The translations under genes and the position numbers were made by a program. A stretch of 64,000 bases of DNA from contig NC_089863.1 of the NCBI RefSeq assembly GCF_036373705.1, positions 21,822,619 to 21,886,618 on the forward strand, written 5' to 3'. Positions 1-9,048 of this stretch are shown one piece after another. The DNA comes from Amia ocellicauda (Eukaryota > Chordata > Actinopteri > Amiiformes > Amiidae). Numbering within the stretch: position 1 is the stretch's first letter; the number at the start of each line of letters is the position of its first letter. The notes under the pieces are model-generated. The model did not search any database. It was not told where the DNA came from and saw only the letters and a list, made by a program, of their open reading frames with translations.

Positions 1-34
1 GGTCAGTTGGAGTAGAGGGAGCTGGCCATGCCGT

Positions 35-107
35 GCCTCGTTGGCGCAGTAGGTAGCGCGTCAGTCTCATAATCTGAAGGTGGTGAGTTCGACCCTCACA
101 CGGGGCA
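35..107 (+). tRNA. tRNA-Met(CAU), elongator, copy 1
   Basis: This is a 73-nt elongator methionine tRNA that decodes internal AUG codons. The acceptor stem (GCCTCGT with ACGGGGC) and T stem (GTGAG with CTCAC, loop TTCGACC) pair completely. The anticodon CAT is at 68-70 with U33 at 67. It is nearly identical to vertebrate tRNA-Met from memory. No CCA is encoded, as expected in eukaryotes. There is no run of four T within about 40 nt downstream, so Pol III termination would be weak. Confidence 0.93.
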
Positions 108-222
108 AGCACTCTTCCTTTATCTTTGAGTTCTACCACACTGATCTCCAGCTGCAGAAAAAAGGCGCACACCTGTGCAATAAAGTGGTTGCTTGCGCTG
201 TCTGAAGAAATTCTTGGCAAAA

Positions 223-295
223 TGCCAAATCCTGGGATGGAACAAGGGACCTTTAGATGTTCAGTCTATCGCTCCCCCAACTGAGCTATTTCGGC
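223..295 (-). tRNA. tRNA-Phe(GAA), copy 1
   Basis: On the minus strand this folds as a 73-nt phenylalanine tRNA with 5' end GCCGAAATAGC and anticodon loop CTGAACA (anticodon GAA). Departures from the vertebrate gene are one T-stem mismatch, T-loop TTCCATC, an A-A pair at the top of the anticodon stem and an A-A mismatch at the inner acceptor pair. A TTTT directly follows the 3' end, a good Pol III terminator. It is transcribed towards the upstream tRNA-Met (convergent). Confidence 0.85.
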
Positions 296-419
296 CATTG
301 GTGAGATGACGTCGTGATCCCAAAAGTCAAAGTGAAGGAAGCCCTGGCAGAACAGTCATTGAAAAGTTCATTGTTTTCCATGACGTCGGCAACGACTCAA
401 TTTGATCACTGCAACACAA

Positions 420-502
420 GTCAGGATGGCCGAGTGGTGTAAGGTGCTGCGTGCAGGTCATCGTCTCCTGTAGAGGCTTGGCTTTGAATCCCACCTCTGA
501 CA
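420..502 (+). tRNA. tRNA-Leu(CAG), degenerate, copy 1
   Basis: This 83-nt gene has the long variable arm of leucine tRNAs and starts GTCAGGATGGCCGAG, like vertebrate tRNA-Leu(CAG). The anticodon loop reads TGCAGGT, so the universal U33 is G. The 3' half of the anticodon stem is CATCG, giving two mismatches. The T stem also has two mismatches. TTTT follows about 10 nt downstream. The fold defects occur in all units, so it is probably not functional although recognisable. Confidence 0.7.
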
Positions 503-1080
503 AGGGTCCTTTTACCACTCAGGAGCACACACTTACCCGTGCTGGCGACAAGGACAACAAGAGTTGAGGACTGTGTTGAAAACGACATTACACAAAGAAT
601 TCAATGTTGAAAGAAATACATCAATACATAAATCAATGGACATGTATTTATTCATTGATTGATTGACTTCAACATGTCTTAATTTAGTCGCTGTACCCAC
701 AAAGCAACACTCAGCATAGTGGAGGCTATAGCTCGGCGTTATTGCGTGTACCTTACATGTATCACCCCTGGCACCTGGCCCTGATAACTCCCTACTTTTT
801 GACCACAGTCTGTCTGTGACTTGAACCCGAGAAGTAAAAATGATGCACATGGGCGCTTGCAATCTCGTTGTTTCAATCACATATCACAGTGGATGCGTAC
901 ACACGGTGTTTCTCGGAGATTGCTGGGACAGTAACGAATGTGTTCCTTGCTTTACATGTCATCTAGCGCACAGTAGCTTTTTCTCCTTCTTTTTGCCCAT
1001 ATCATCCACATATTGTGCCTTTGGGGAACGCCTCCGAAACAGATTTAGAATGCTCTGAGATTCAAGAAACGACAGTGCAA
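503..1080. other. Unit A spacer, no gene seen
   Basis: No tRNA, no convincing coding frame and no transposon end is seen here. Short open frames of 72-115 codons exist on both strands but have no domain and persist only because the tandem copies are nearly identical. The part at about 740-930 has a diverged, inverted counterpart at 36045-36120 and 37355-37600. Equivalent spacers lie between tRNA-Leu and the hAT element in every A unit. Confidence 0.7.
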
Positions 1081-1088
1081 CTCTTTTC

Positions 1089-1995
1089 CAGGGTTGTGGG
1101 TAACGCGTTACTAAGTAACGCATTACAGTAATGTTATTACTTTTGGTAGTAACGAGTAACATAACGTGGTATGGTTCCAAAAGGAGAAATAATATTACAG
1201 TTACTGATTCCTTTTTTTTGTTCTCGTTACTGCATTACACATTGTAACGATATGGTCTTAATAAGGACGATAAGGACGTCTATGTCGTACAATAAAAATA
1301 TTAGAAAAACTGTCATTTGCAGTTACAAATCTGTAGTAAGAGTAATAAGTTAAAGGAGTCAAGTTGAGACATTTAAGATGCAGATCTACTAGCACATATC
1401 TTGATGATGATTACAATAATAACAATAATAAAAATAAATAGCAAAGATGTATTTTAGTGTTGCACGTTTTCTTATGGTAACGTAATGCTTGTCTGAGTAT
1501 AATGTTGTCTATACACATTTAGCTACTGCTAATATCTCTTAACAGAAACGTGTATTTATTATGCTGTCTCCAATCATCTAAAGCACAAAGAATAAAACAG
1601 CCACAAAAGTCCTTTCCACACCAGGCTCTATCGCTCGTAGTGTTGCTTTCTGTCTTCATTTTTAAAACGAAACACAAAACCAAACCCACAATCGCTCCGC
1701 TCCTCCCACAACAGGGGGTGGGCTTCCGACACTGGCCTGGTTTTCCTGTGGCGCTTTATTAAAACAACAAAAGATAACAGTATGTCTTTGTCATTATCAA
1801 CTGCTTGTGTTGGTGTAGCTTTGAAATTGTTTATTGAGGTCCCGCAACATTTGGGGTGTAATGCAGAGTAATGTAAAAGTAAAGTAACTAATTACATTCT
1901 CCAGGAAGTAATAAGTAAAGTGTTTAGTTACTTTTGATATGAGTAACGAGTACAATGTAAGACATTACTTTTTGTGAGAAACGACCCCAACACTG
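1089..1995. mobile_element. Non-autonomous hAT-type element, unit 1
   Basis: The left end reads CAGGGTTGTGGGTAACGCG and the right end is the reverse complement of CAGTGTTGGGGTCGTTTCTC, so the termini are imperfect inverted repeats. Perfect 8-bp target duplications CTCTTTTC lie at 1081-1088 and 1996-2003, which is the hAT hallmark. The subterminal regions are rich in GTAAC/GTTAC motifs. The 907-bp body has no transposase frame, so the element needed a transposase in trans. Confidence 0.85.
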
Positions 1996-2246
1996 CTCTT
2001 TTCCTTCTCTTTTGGCTTGTTTGTTTGTTGTTGAAGGAGATACAAAGTTTGAGAGTGTCTCGTTTTATTTCTGAAATATAACTCCCAGAAAGTATGGTCT
2101 TTGTGTTCTTGAAATTGAATAACCTCAAAAGAAAGAAATGGTCCAATGAATTGCCAAGGAAAAGTCTAGCCGCTGTATTCTGGAATGAAGAAAAAAATGA
2201 AATGACAAGGGCAATGATAACAAGTAAGACAGTAGGCTGTGTGGCA

Positions 2247-2317
2247 TACGCTAGCCAGAAATCGAACGCAACTCACAAGAACAGGAACCTTGTATGATAC
2301 CACTACACCACTGGCGC
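2247..2317 (-). pseudogene. tRNA-Gly-derived relic with CCU anticodon, unit 1
   Basis: On the minus strand the 5' half (GCGCCAGTGGTGTAGTGGTATCAT) is cut here into its key parts: acceptor GCGCCAG and D arm match tRNA-Gly(CCC). The anticodon loop is TTCCTGT, so the anticodon is CCU (an arginine codon AGG reader) instead of CCC. The T stem is mostly mispaired and the acceptor stem has a mismatch. No TTTT follows. The intact paralogue is the tRNA-Gly(CCC) of unit B. Confidence 0.75.
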
Positions 2318-2567
2318 TGCGGGGAAGCTCTAGATTCTGTCACCGAAGCAAATGCACAAGACATATAAAACGCGTCCCCTGGGGCACAATGGTCTTTTAA
2401 TAATTATCTGTAATAATCTGCAGTCGAACTGCTTAATACGTACCTAGCTAATCACTACATCACAGGCGCATGGTTGTCATTCGGGGAAAATATGTGTTCA
2501 CGAATGTTCATCGGAGTGGTTGTCATGCTAAGAGGTCAGTTGGAGTAGAGGGAGCTGGCCATGCCGT

Positions 2568-2640
2568 GCCTCGTTGGCGCAGTAGGTAGCGCGTCAGTCA
2601 CATAATCTGAAGGTGGTGAGTTCGACCCTCACACGGGGCA
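2568..2640 (+). tRNA. tRNA-Met(CAU), copy 2, U33 changed
   Basis: The gene is identical to copy 1 except that the anticodon loop reads CACATAA, so the conserved U33 is A. The anticodon is still CAT. Loss of U33 normally disturbs the U-turn and decoding, so this copy may be inactive. Confidence 0.85.
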
Positions 2641-2755
2641 AGCACTCTTCCATTATCTTTGAGTTCTACCACACTGATCTCCAGCTGCAGAAAAAAGGTG
2701 CACACCTGTGCAATAAAGTGGTTGCTTGCGCTGTCTGAAGAAATTCATGGCAAAA

Positions 2756-2828
2756 TGCCAAATCCTGGGATGGAACAAGGGACCTTTAGATGTTCAGTCT
2801 ATCGCTCCCCCAACTGAGCTATTTCGGC
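2756..2828 (-). tRNA. tRNA-Phe(GAA), copy 2
   Basis: The sequence is identical to copy 1, including the immediate TTTT terminator on the minus strand. Confidence 0.85.
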
Positions 2829-2954
2829 CATTGGTGAGATGACGTCGTGATCCCAAAAGTCAAAGTGAAGGAAGCCCTGGCAGAACACAGTCATTGAAAA
2901 GTTCATTGTTTTCCATGACGTCGGCAACGACTCAATTTGATCACTGCAGCACAA

Positions 2955-3025
2955 GTCAGGATGGCCGAGTGGTGTAAGGTGCTGCGTCTCCTGTAGATGC
3001 TTGGCTTTGAATCCCACCTCTGACA
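2955..3025 (+). pseudogene. tRNA-Leu pseudogene, anticodon deleted
   Basis: Compared with copy 1 this gene lacks 12 nt (GCAGGTCATCGT), which removes the CAG anticodon and the 3' anticodon stem. The remaining 71 nt keep the acceptor, D and T arms. It cannot decode and is a pseudogene. Confidence 0.88.
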
Positions 3026-3611
3026 AGGGTCCTTTTACCACTCAGGAGCACACACTTACCCGTGCTGGCGACAAGGACAACAAGAGTTGAGGACTGTGTT
3101 GAAAACGACATTACACAAAGAATTCAATGTTGAAAGAAATACATCAATACATAAATCAATGGACATGTATTTATTCATTGATTGATTGACTTCAACATGT
3201 CTTAATTTAGTCGCTGTACCCACAAAGCAACACTCAGCATAGTGGAGGCTATAGCTCGGCGTTATTGCGTGTACCTTACATGTATCACCCCTGGCACCTG
3301 GCCCTGATAACTCCCTACTTTTTGACCACAGTCTGTCTGTGACTTGAACCCGAGAAGTAAAAATGATGCACATGGGCGCTTGCAATCTCGTTGTTTCAAT
3401 CACATATCACAGTGGATGCGTACACACGGTGTTTCTCGGAGATTGCTGGGACAGTAACGAATGTGTTCCTTGCTTTACATGTCATCTAGCGCACAGTAGC
3501 TTTTTCTCCTTCTTTTTGCCCATATCATCCACATATTGTGCCTTTGGGGAACGCCTCCGAAACAGATTTAGAATGCCCTGAGATTCAAGAAACGACAGTG
3601 CAACTCTTTTC

Positions 3612-3641
3612 CAGGGTTGTGGGTAACGCATTACTAAGTCT
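3612..3641. mobile_element. hAT-type element, left terminus only
   Basis: Only the first 30 bp remain, preceded by the duplication half CTCTTTTC at 3604-3611. The matching right part of the family reappears at about 7305-8006, after unit B1. Confidence 0.75.
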
Positions 3642-3645
3642 GAGT

Positions 3646-4218
3646 TGTAGAACCACGTGGGAAATTAGTGGAGAAGTCGCGGAGATAAAGCAAATAGAAC
3701 TTTAATGGAGCCGGCTCGGAAGCTCCACGTCAGAAATAATTCCTTCAGTGAGACTTAATGTTTACAAACATGAGTACAACTTTATAGGAAAAATGACGTA
3801 ACATCTTATGGCCGTTCATCCAATCAGAAGATACAGGTCCGGGTCCGTTTTACGATCTGTCCTCCCGTGAAGAGGTGATGGATCCAAAGCAGATGTCCGT
3901 CTTTGATGTGCACTAGGAAGATGCGATCCCACGGTCGTCATTTACCTAGTGTCAATCGTTCTTTAACAGAAACAATTCCTGCCTATCTGGAGAAACGATT
4001 AAGTCATAAACAAATTCTCAGGAGACAGCTCTAGGCTATTTCGGCACTGTGTAATCTTTCATTACTGACAGGAGTTTCTAACAAATCGACCTTGTTGACC
4101 CTTTACTTGTCCTGCTAAATCGAATGTGCTCAGTCTGTATACAAAACTACTTCTAATGCTAGTATTAATATAAAACATTATATAATAATCACAAAACACT
4201 TTCTTCAACTTCCAAAAA
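3646..4218 (-). mobile_element. Solo LTR 1 of the gamma-type ERV
   Basis: The 573-bp sequence matches both LTRs of the provirus at 12204-20218. It begins with TGTAGAACC on + and is flanked by GAGT at 3642-3645 and 4219-4222, the same 4-bp target duplication as the provirus. Its right end reads CCAAAAA instead of CCTATACA, a change shared with solo LTR 2. No internal retroviral sequence is present. Confidence 0.88.
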
Positions 4219-4378
4219 GAGTCTTCAGAGAGTTAGTTGAAAATGCATGGGTATATTTTAAGAATATACTACACGAGGCTCAGGAACAATTTGTACCAAA
4301 ACTTAGCAAATTGAGGAAGAAAAAACATTGGCCAAAATGGTTTAATAGAGGTATGCAAAAAATATAAAGAGGAAGACA

Positions 4379-4882
4379 ATGTTGTATAGCACATACAAAA
4401 GGGATGGTGACGAAACAAAATACATAGAATATGTTGAGCTGCAAAGAGATCTTAAGAAAGGGATCAGGAAAGCAAAGAGGGAATTAGAAAGAAAAATAGC
4501 TCTTGGAGCTCAAACCAATGCAAAGAGCTTTTTTCAATATCACAACAGCAAGCGGTTAATAAAGGAGGAGGTGAAACAGATAAAGGGCAAAAACGGAGGT
4601 ATCTTGGAAAACGAACAAGATGTGGCACATATTCTAAATGAGTATTTCACAGAGGTTTTTACAAAAGAAAAAACAGATGACATGCCACAGGTTGACAATC
4701 AGTCCAGTCAATCCCTAAGAGAGATCAGGATAAATGAGGAGGAGGTACTAAAGGGACTAGCAGAATTAAAAACAAACAAATCACCTGGGCCAGATGGGAT
4801 ATTTCCAACAGTACTTCAAGAAAATAGGTGGCTCAGCAGATACAATCTTGGCAGCACAGGCTATTCAGAGGAACTTAGATAA
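4379..4882 (+). pseudogene. LINE ORF2 fragment, linker before RT
   Basis: This 167-codon frame carries the pre-RT region ending in the KSPGPDGIFP motif typical of CR1/jockey reverse transcriptases. It then runs out of frame across the internal deletion. It overlaps the next frame by 89 bp, which shows the frame change at the join. Confidence 0.75.
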
Positions 4883-5522
4883 TATTCAGTTGTGGGCTGA
4901 CACCTGGCAAATGCAATTCAATGTGGACAAGTGCAAGGTAATACATGCAGGTAACAAAAATGTCCACTATAATTACACTATGGGAGGTACAAATCTACAT
5001 GAAGTAACGCATGAGAAAGACCTAGGAGTCTATGTGGACTCCTCACTTTCTCCATCCAAGCAATGTGGGGAAGCAATAAAGAAGGCAAACAGAATGCTAG
5101 GGTATATTGTCAAAAGTGTAGAATTTAAAACAAGGGCAGTCATGTTAAGACTGTACAATGCGCTAGTTAGACCTCATCTGGAATACTGTGTACAGTTCTG
5201 GGCACCACACTTCAAAAAGGATATTGCTGCCTTAGAGGCAGTTCAGAGGAGAGCAACCAGACTTATTCCAGGTCTTCAAGGGAAAGTCCTACTCGGAGAG
5301 ACTGAGAGAACTGAACCTTTTCACCCTGGTACAGAGGAGACTACCCGGGGACAGAAATGGAAATTGGGCTTCAAGGCATTCAAAACGGAAAACAGGAGAC
5401 ACTTCTTTACACAGAGAGTAGTCACAATCTGGAATAAACTACCCAGCGATGTGGTTGAAGCTGAAAGTTTGGGAACATTTAAAAATGGTCTGGAATGGAT
5501 CCTTGGATCACTTCGATATTAA
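4794..5522 (+). pseudogene. LINE ORF2 fragment, C-terminal region
   Basis: The 242-codon frame encodes the post-palm region with the DLGVYVDSSL, RPHLEYCVQFW and RRHFFTQRVV blocks seen at the C-terminus of CR1/jockey ORF2. The palm with FADD is absent. A further segment near residue 170 is deleted relative to the frame at 25996-27174. Confidence 0.75.
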
Positions 5523-5656
5523 TGAACACCAAACGAGCAAGATGGGTCGAATGGTCCCCTCTCGTTTGTTAACTCCCTTATGTTCTTAAAAGTGTCTGAA
5601 GCAGCATGAAAGAGCACACTAGGCAGCTGAGAACAGACAGAGAGGGGAGTGTATAT

Positions 5657-5728
5657 TGCGTTGGCCGGTAATCGAACCCGTGTCAACTGCTTGGAAGGCA
5701 GCTATGCTAACCACTATACCACCAACGC
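5657..5728 (-). tRNA. tRNA-Gly(UCC), B copy 1
   Basis: The 72-nt gene reads GCGTTGGTGGTATAG on the minus strand with anticodon TCC in loop CTTCCAA. The acceptor stem pairs fully. Two mismatches are present in the T stem (ACGGG with ACCGG). It decodes GGA codons if active. No TTTT is seen close downstream. Confidence 0.85.
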
Positions 5729-5954
5729 TTAGAAACTGCTTCCCCACAATATCTCACTGTGGTCGAACATGATTCCAGGATTGCAAAGTGGCAGGCAATT
5801 TGTTTTCCAAATTGCAATCGGTGAACATTTGGGAAGCCCTGCGATATCTGCAGTTTCCTGTTCCTGAGTGCGGAAGGAAAATGTCCATTAGCATCTTTCC
5901 AGATTGCACTTTATTCAGACCTTTCCGAAATGAAACAAAACCAAAGTTGAAACA

Positions 5955-6026
5955 AAGAAGAGGATGGTTTTAATCCATCGACCTCTGGGTTATGGGCCCA
6001 GCACGCTTCCGCTGCGCCACTCTGCT
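5955..6026 (-). tRNA. Initiator tRNA-Met(CAU), B copy 1
   Basis: The minus strand starts AGCAGAGTGGCGCAGCGG and has the GGG/CCC-rich anticodon stem with loop CCCATAA, as in vertebrate initiator tRNA; C33 is normal for this gene. There is one acceptor mismatch and the T loop reads TTAAAAC. A TTTT lies about 17 nt downstream. It would bind eIF2 and start translation at AUG. Confidence 0.8.
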
Positions 6027-6244
6027 CCTTTGGCACTCATCCACCTGTTAACGTCACAGCCACTCCTATATTGCATATTGCAAGCAATACAAGTTTGCAA
6101 AGCCCTGCGTTATTTCCACTTTCCTGTTCAAGACTGCACACCGAGCTTCTCCATGCGCTGGAGCAGCTTTCCAGGTTTCAGTGCCTTCACATTTCACCCT
6201 GTATGTGCTGTGGGAAGCATCATGTCAATTGTTTTGAACTAAGC

Positions 6245-6273
6245 GGATCGGGGCTCAGTCTGAGCTCAGATCC
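6245..6273. other. Nested palindrome 3' of the tRNA-Arg-like gene
   Basis: GGATC and GATCC enclose GCTCAG-T-CTGAGC, which forms a two-part hairpin. It lies just beyond the 3' end of the Arg-like gene and recurs at 22226 and 34070. At 41900 one base is changed. Its role is unknown. Confidence 0.5.
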
Positions 6274-6295
6274 GAGCTTAAAAATGACAGTGCTT

Positions 6296-6368
6296 CTGAG
6301 CAGCTGGGACTCAAAGCCACACTCCCTGGCTTAGGAACCCAGTGTCTGATCCACTAGGACACGGGGGC
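6296..6368 (-). tRNA. tRNA-Arg(CCU)-like, B copy 1
   Basis: The minus strand resembles vertebrate tRNA-Arg(CCU): D arm CCTAGTGGAT and anticodon loop TTCCTAA (anticodon CCT). The acceptor stem pairs poorly, the T stem has two mismatches and the anticodon stem has one G-G. TTTTT follows. It may be a decaying gene. Confidence 0.6.
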
Positions 6369-6392
6369 TCAGCCAGACAGTATCGGAAAATG

Positions 6393-6424
6393 GAAATAAA
6401 TAAATAAATAAATAAATAAATAAA
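6393..6424. repeat. (AAAT)n microsatellite
   Basis: A short run of AAAT repeats lies between the Arg-like gene and the next spacer. The counterpart at 34218-34248 is similar and those at 22371 and 42043 are degenerate. Confidence 0.85.
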
Positions 6425-6832
6425 AAGATGCTGTGCGTTACACAATAGACACCAGGTAAAGAAGTGAATAGTTACAGGAACTGTCACGTAAGCTCCTCAA
6501 CTTGAAACGGGCACATACGAACTCCTGTGAAATAACACGAGATGGATAACTACCCCTTCTCTGCTGCAGCAGAATGTGACTACCTATTGCGCAGATTATT
6601 GCGTCAATCGATTCGAAAAGAGGGCTGGCATTTGTCACCAATGTGTCTCGTTTTATTTCTGAAATATAACTCCCAGAAAATATTGTCTGTGTTTTTGAAA
6701 TTGAATAACCTCAAAAGAAAGAAATGATCCAGTCAATTGCTAAAGAAGAGTCTTGCCGCTGCATTCTGGAATGAAGAAAAGAATGAAATGACAAGTACAA
6801 TCAAATCAAGAAAGAGAGCGGGCTGTGTCGGA

Positions 6833-6903
6833 TGCGCCAGCCGGGAATCGAACCCGAGTCACAAGAATGGGACTCTTGTATGATACCACTACACCACTGG
6901 CGC
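6833..6903 (-). tRNA. tRNA-Gly(CCC), B copy 1
   Basis: This 71-nt gene has a perfectly paired acceptor stem (GCGCCAG with CTGGCGC), a good T stem and T loop TTCGATT. The anticodon loop reads GTCCCAT, so the anticodon is CCC with U33 kept. It decodes GGG. It is the intact paralogue of the Gly relic in unit A. No TTTT is close downstream. Confidence 0.88.
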
Positions 6904-7304
6904 TGCTGGGGAAGCTCTGGCTTGCGTCCTTGAAGCAAATTCATAGAAAGCGTCCCATGGGGCAAGATGATGTCTTAATGATTATCCTTATTAGTCTGTT
7001 GTCGATCTGCTTAATACGTACCTAGCCAATCACTACATCACTGGTGCAGAGACAATCAGTATGAAGGCGAACACGATTTCGTTAACGTGTGCCCATTTAC
7101 AAGTTCAATGAATGTATACATAAATAAAGCAGATCTGGGTTTTCCTCTGAAACATTAAGGACTGGTTTCATAAATGCGTCCATAAGTCCATAAACGCCAC
7201 GAGTGCAACTCTATTGTAGCTGCTGTTACTGTACAATTCATCGTGATACGTGTGTGTTTTATTTCAGCTGTAACTCGCCCTGGTTAAGCACGTCTACGGT
7301 GTAA

Positions 7305-8006
7305 TTTAAAAATATTACAGAAATTGTCGTTTGCAGTTACAAATCTGTAGTAAGAGTAATACGTTAAGGGAGTCAAGTTCAGCAATTTAAAATACAAATC
7401 TACTAGCACATATCTTGATAAAAATTACAATAATAACAATAATAATAATACATAGCAAATATTTATTTTAGTGTTGCACATGGAAAGTTTTCTTACAGTA
7501 ACTTCTGAATATAATGTTGTCTATACCCTTTTAGCTATTCGTAATATCTCTTAACAGAAACTTGTATATTTTTAGCTGTCTCCAATCATCTAAAGCATAC
7601 AGAATAAGACAGCCACAAAAGTCCTTTCCACACCAGGCTCTATCGCTCGTAGTGTTGCTTTCTGTCACTGTCTTTAAAACGAGACACAAACCAAACCCAC
7701 AATCGCTCCGCTCCTCCCACAACAGGGGGTGGACTTCCGACACTGGCCTGGTTTTCCTGTGGCGCTTTATTAAAACAACAAAAGATAACAGTATGTCTCT
7801 GTCATTATCAACTGCTTATGTTGGTGTAGTTTTGAAATTGTTTATTGAGGTCCCGCAACGCTTGGGGTGTAATGCAGAGTAATGTAAAAGTAAAGTAACT
7901 AATTACATTCTCCAGGAAGTAATAAGTAAAGTGTTTAGTTAGTTTTGATATGAGTAACGAGTACAATGTAAGACATTACTTTTTGTGAGTAACGACCCCA
8001 ACACTG
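7305..8006. mobile_element. hAT-type element, right part
   Basis: From about 7305 the sequence matches the inner and right part of the hAT element in unit A, including the terminus and the CTCTTTTC duplication half at 8007-8014. The left third is absent and replaced by B spacer. Confidence 0.75.
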
Positions 8007-8257
8007 CTCTTTTCCTTCTCTTTTGGCTTGTTTGTTTGTTGTTGAAAGAGATACAAAGTTTGAGAGTGTCTCGTTTTATTTCTGAAATATAACTCCCAGA
8101 AAGTATGGTCTTTGTGTTCTTGAAATTGAATAACCTCAAAAGAAAGAAATGGTCCAATGAATTGCCGAAGAAAAGTCTAGCCGCTGTATTCTGGAATGAA
8201 GAAAAAAATGAAATGACAAGGGCAATCAAAGCAAGTAAGACAGTAGGCTGTGTGGCA

Positions 8258-8328
8258 TACGCTAGCCAGAAATCGAACGCAACTCACAAGAACAGGAACC
8301 TTGTATGATACCACTACACCACTGGCGC
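8258..8328 (-). pseudogene. tRNA-Gly-derived relic (CCU), end of B1
   Basis: The sequence is identical to the relic at 2247-2317, which shows that the tail of B1 is unit A sequence. Confidence 0.72.
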
Positions 8329-8578
8329 TGCGGGGAAGCTCTAGATTCTGTCACCGAAGCAAATGCACAAGACATATAAAACGCGTCCCCTGGGGCACAA
8401 TGGTCTTTTAATAATTATCTGTAATAATCTGCAGTCGAACTGCTTAATACGTACCTAGCTAATCACTACATCACAGGCGCATGGTTGTCATTCGGGGAAA
8501 ATATGTGTTCACGAATGTTCATCGGAGTGGTTGTCATGCTATGAGGTCAGTTGGAGTAGAGGGAGCTGGCCATGCCGT

Positions 8579-8651
8579 GCCTCGTTGGCGCAGTAGGTAG
8601 CGCGTCAGTCTCATAATCTGAAGGTGGTGAGTTCGACCCTCACACGGGGCA
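8579..8651 (+). tRNA. tRNA-Met(CAU), copy 3
   Basis: Identical to copy 1 with anticodon CAT and all stems paired. Confidence 0.93.
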
Positions 8652-8766
8652 AGCACTCTTCCTTTATCTTTGAGTTCTACCACACTGATCTCCAGCTGCA
8701 GAAAAAAGGCGCACACCTGTGCAATAAAGTGGTTGCTTGCGCTGTCTGAAGAAATTCATGGCAAAA

Positions 8767-8839
8767 TGCCAAATCCTGGGATGGAACAAGGGACCTTTAG
8801 ATGTTCAGTCTATCGCTCCCCCAACTGAGCTATTTCGGC
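8767..8839 (-). tRNA. tRNA-Phe(GAA), copy 3
   Basis: Identical to copy 1. Confidence 0.85.
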
Positions 8840-8965
8840 CATTGGTGAGATGACGTCGTGATCCCAAAAGTCAAAGTGAAGGAAGCCCTGGCAGAACACA
8901 GTCATTGAAAAGTTCATTGTTTTCCATGACGTCGGCAACGACTCAATTTGATCACTGCAACACAA

Positions 8966-9048
8966 GTCAGGATGGCCGAGTGGTGTAAGGTGCTGCGTGC
9001 AGGTCATCGTCTCCTGTAGAGGCTTGGCTTTGAATCCCACCTCTGACA
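8966..9048 (+). tRNA. tRNA-Leu(CAG), degenerate, copy 3
   Basis: Identical to copy 1 within the gene; a C replaces A two bases after the 3' end. Confidence 0.68.

Larger units (their letters stand above)
1..2533. repeat. tRNA array unit A, copy 1 (2533 bp)
   Basis: This is the reference copy of the tandem unit. In order it holds tRNA-Met (+), tRNA-Phe (-), tRNA-Leu (+), a spacer at 503-1080, a hAT-type element at 1089-1995, and a Gly-derived relic (-) at 2247-2317. The same order recurs 13 more times at high identity. The stretches 2004-2246 and 2318-2533 hold only unit-specific spacer. It lacks a CA dinucleotide near 350 that other copies have, a variant shared only with copy 13. Confidence 0.95.
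2534..3641. repeat. tRNA array unit A, copy 2, truncated
   Basis: This copy runs normally through Met, Phe and Leu and the spacer, then breaks about 30 bp into the hAT element, where the solo LTR of unit B1 begins. It carries variants shared with copies 13 and 14, among them GAATGCCC before the hAT site. Confidence 0.92.
4227..5590 (+). mobile_element. CR1-like LINE fragment 1 (5' truncated, RT core deleted)
   Basis: The fragment begins in the region between endonuclease and reverse transcriptase and ends with the 3' tail CTTATGTTCTTAAAA. The palm region with the catalytic aspartates is missing; the join is marked by GAAAATAGGTGGCTC. Only the linker and the C-terminal region remain, so it is dead. 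Confidence 0.85.
3642..8544. repeat. Unit B, copy 1
   Basis: The block consists of a solo LTR, a 5'-truncated LINE, four tRNA genes on - (Gly-UCC, initiator Met, Arg-like, Gly-CCC), the right part of a hAT element and a Gly relic. The gaps 5729-5954, 6027-6295, 6369-6832 and 6904-7304 hold only spacer. The flank of tRNA-Gly(CCC) at 6645-7035 is a clear paralogue of the flank of the Gly relic in unit A, so A and B share an ancestor. Confidence 0.85.

Noticed and set aside
815-845. B-box-like motif (complement CGGGTTCAAGTC) in the A spacer
   Set aside because: No A box, acceptor stem or T stem could be folded around it on the minus strand.
533-880. A 115-codon minus-strand frame repeated in nearly every unit A
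   Set aside because: No domain, signal or homology is recognised, frames on both strands overlap it, and near-identical tandem copies keep any frame open. Single-base changes alter its ends (as at 44869 and 9426).
840-1058. 72-codon plus-strand frame repeated in most A units
   Set aside because: It overlaps the minus frame above and lacks a recognisable fold; copies 7 and 9 lose its start, so it is probably chance.
2094-2297. 67-codon frame ending inside the Gly relic
   Set aside because: It runs into a tRNA-derived sequence and is low in complexity (Lys/Asn-rich); not a gene.
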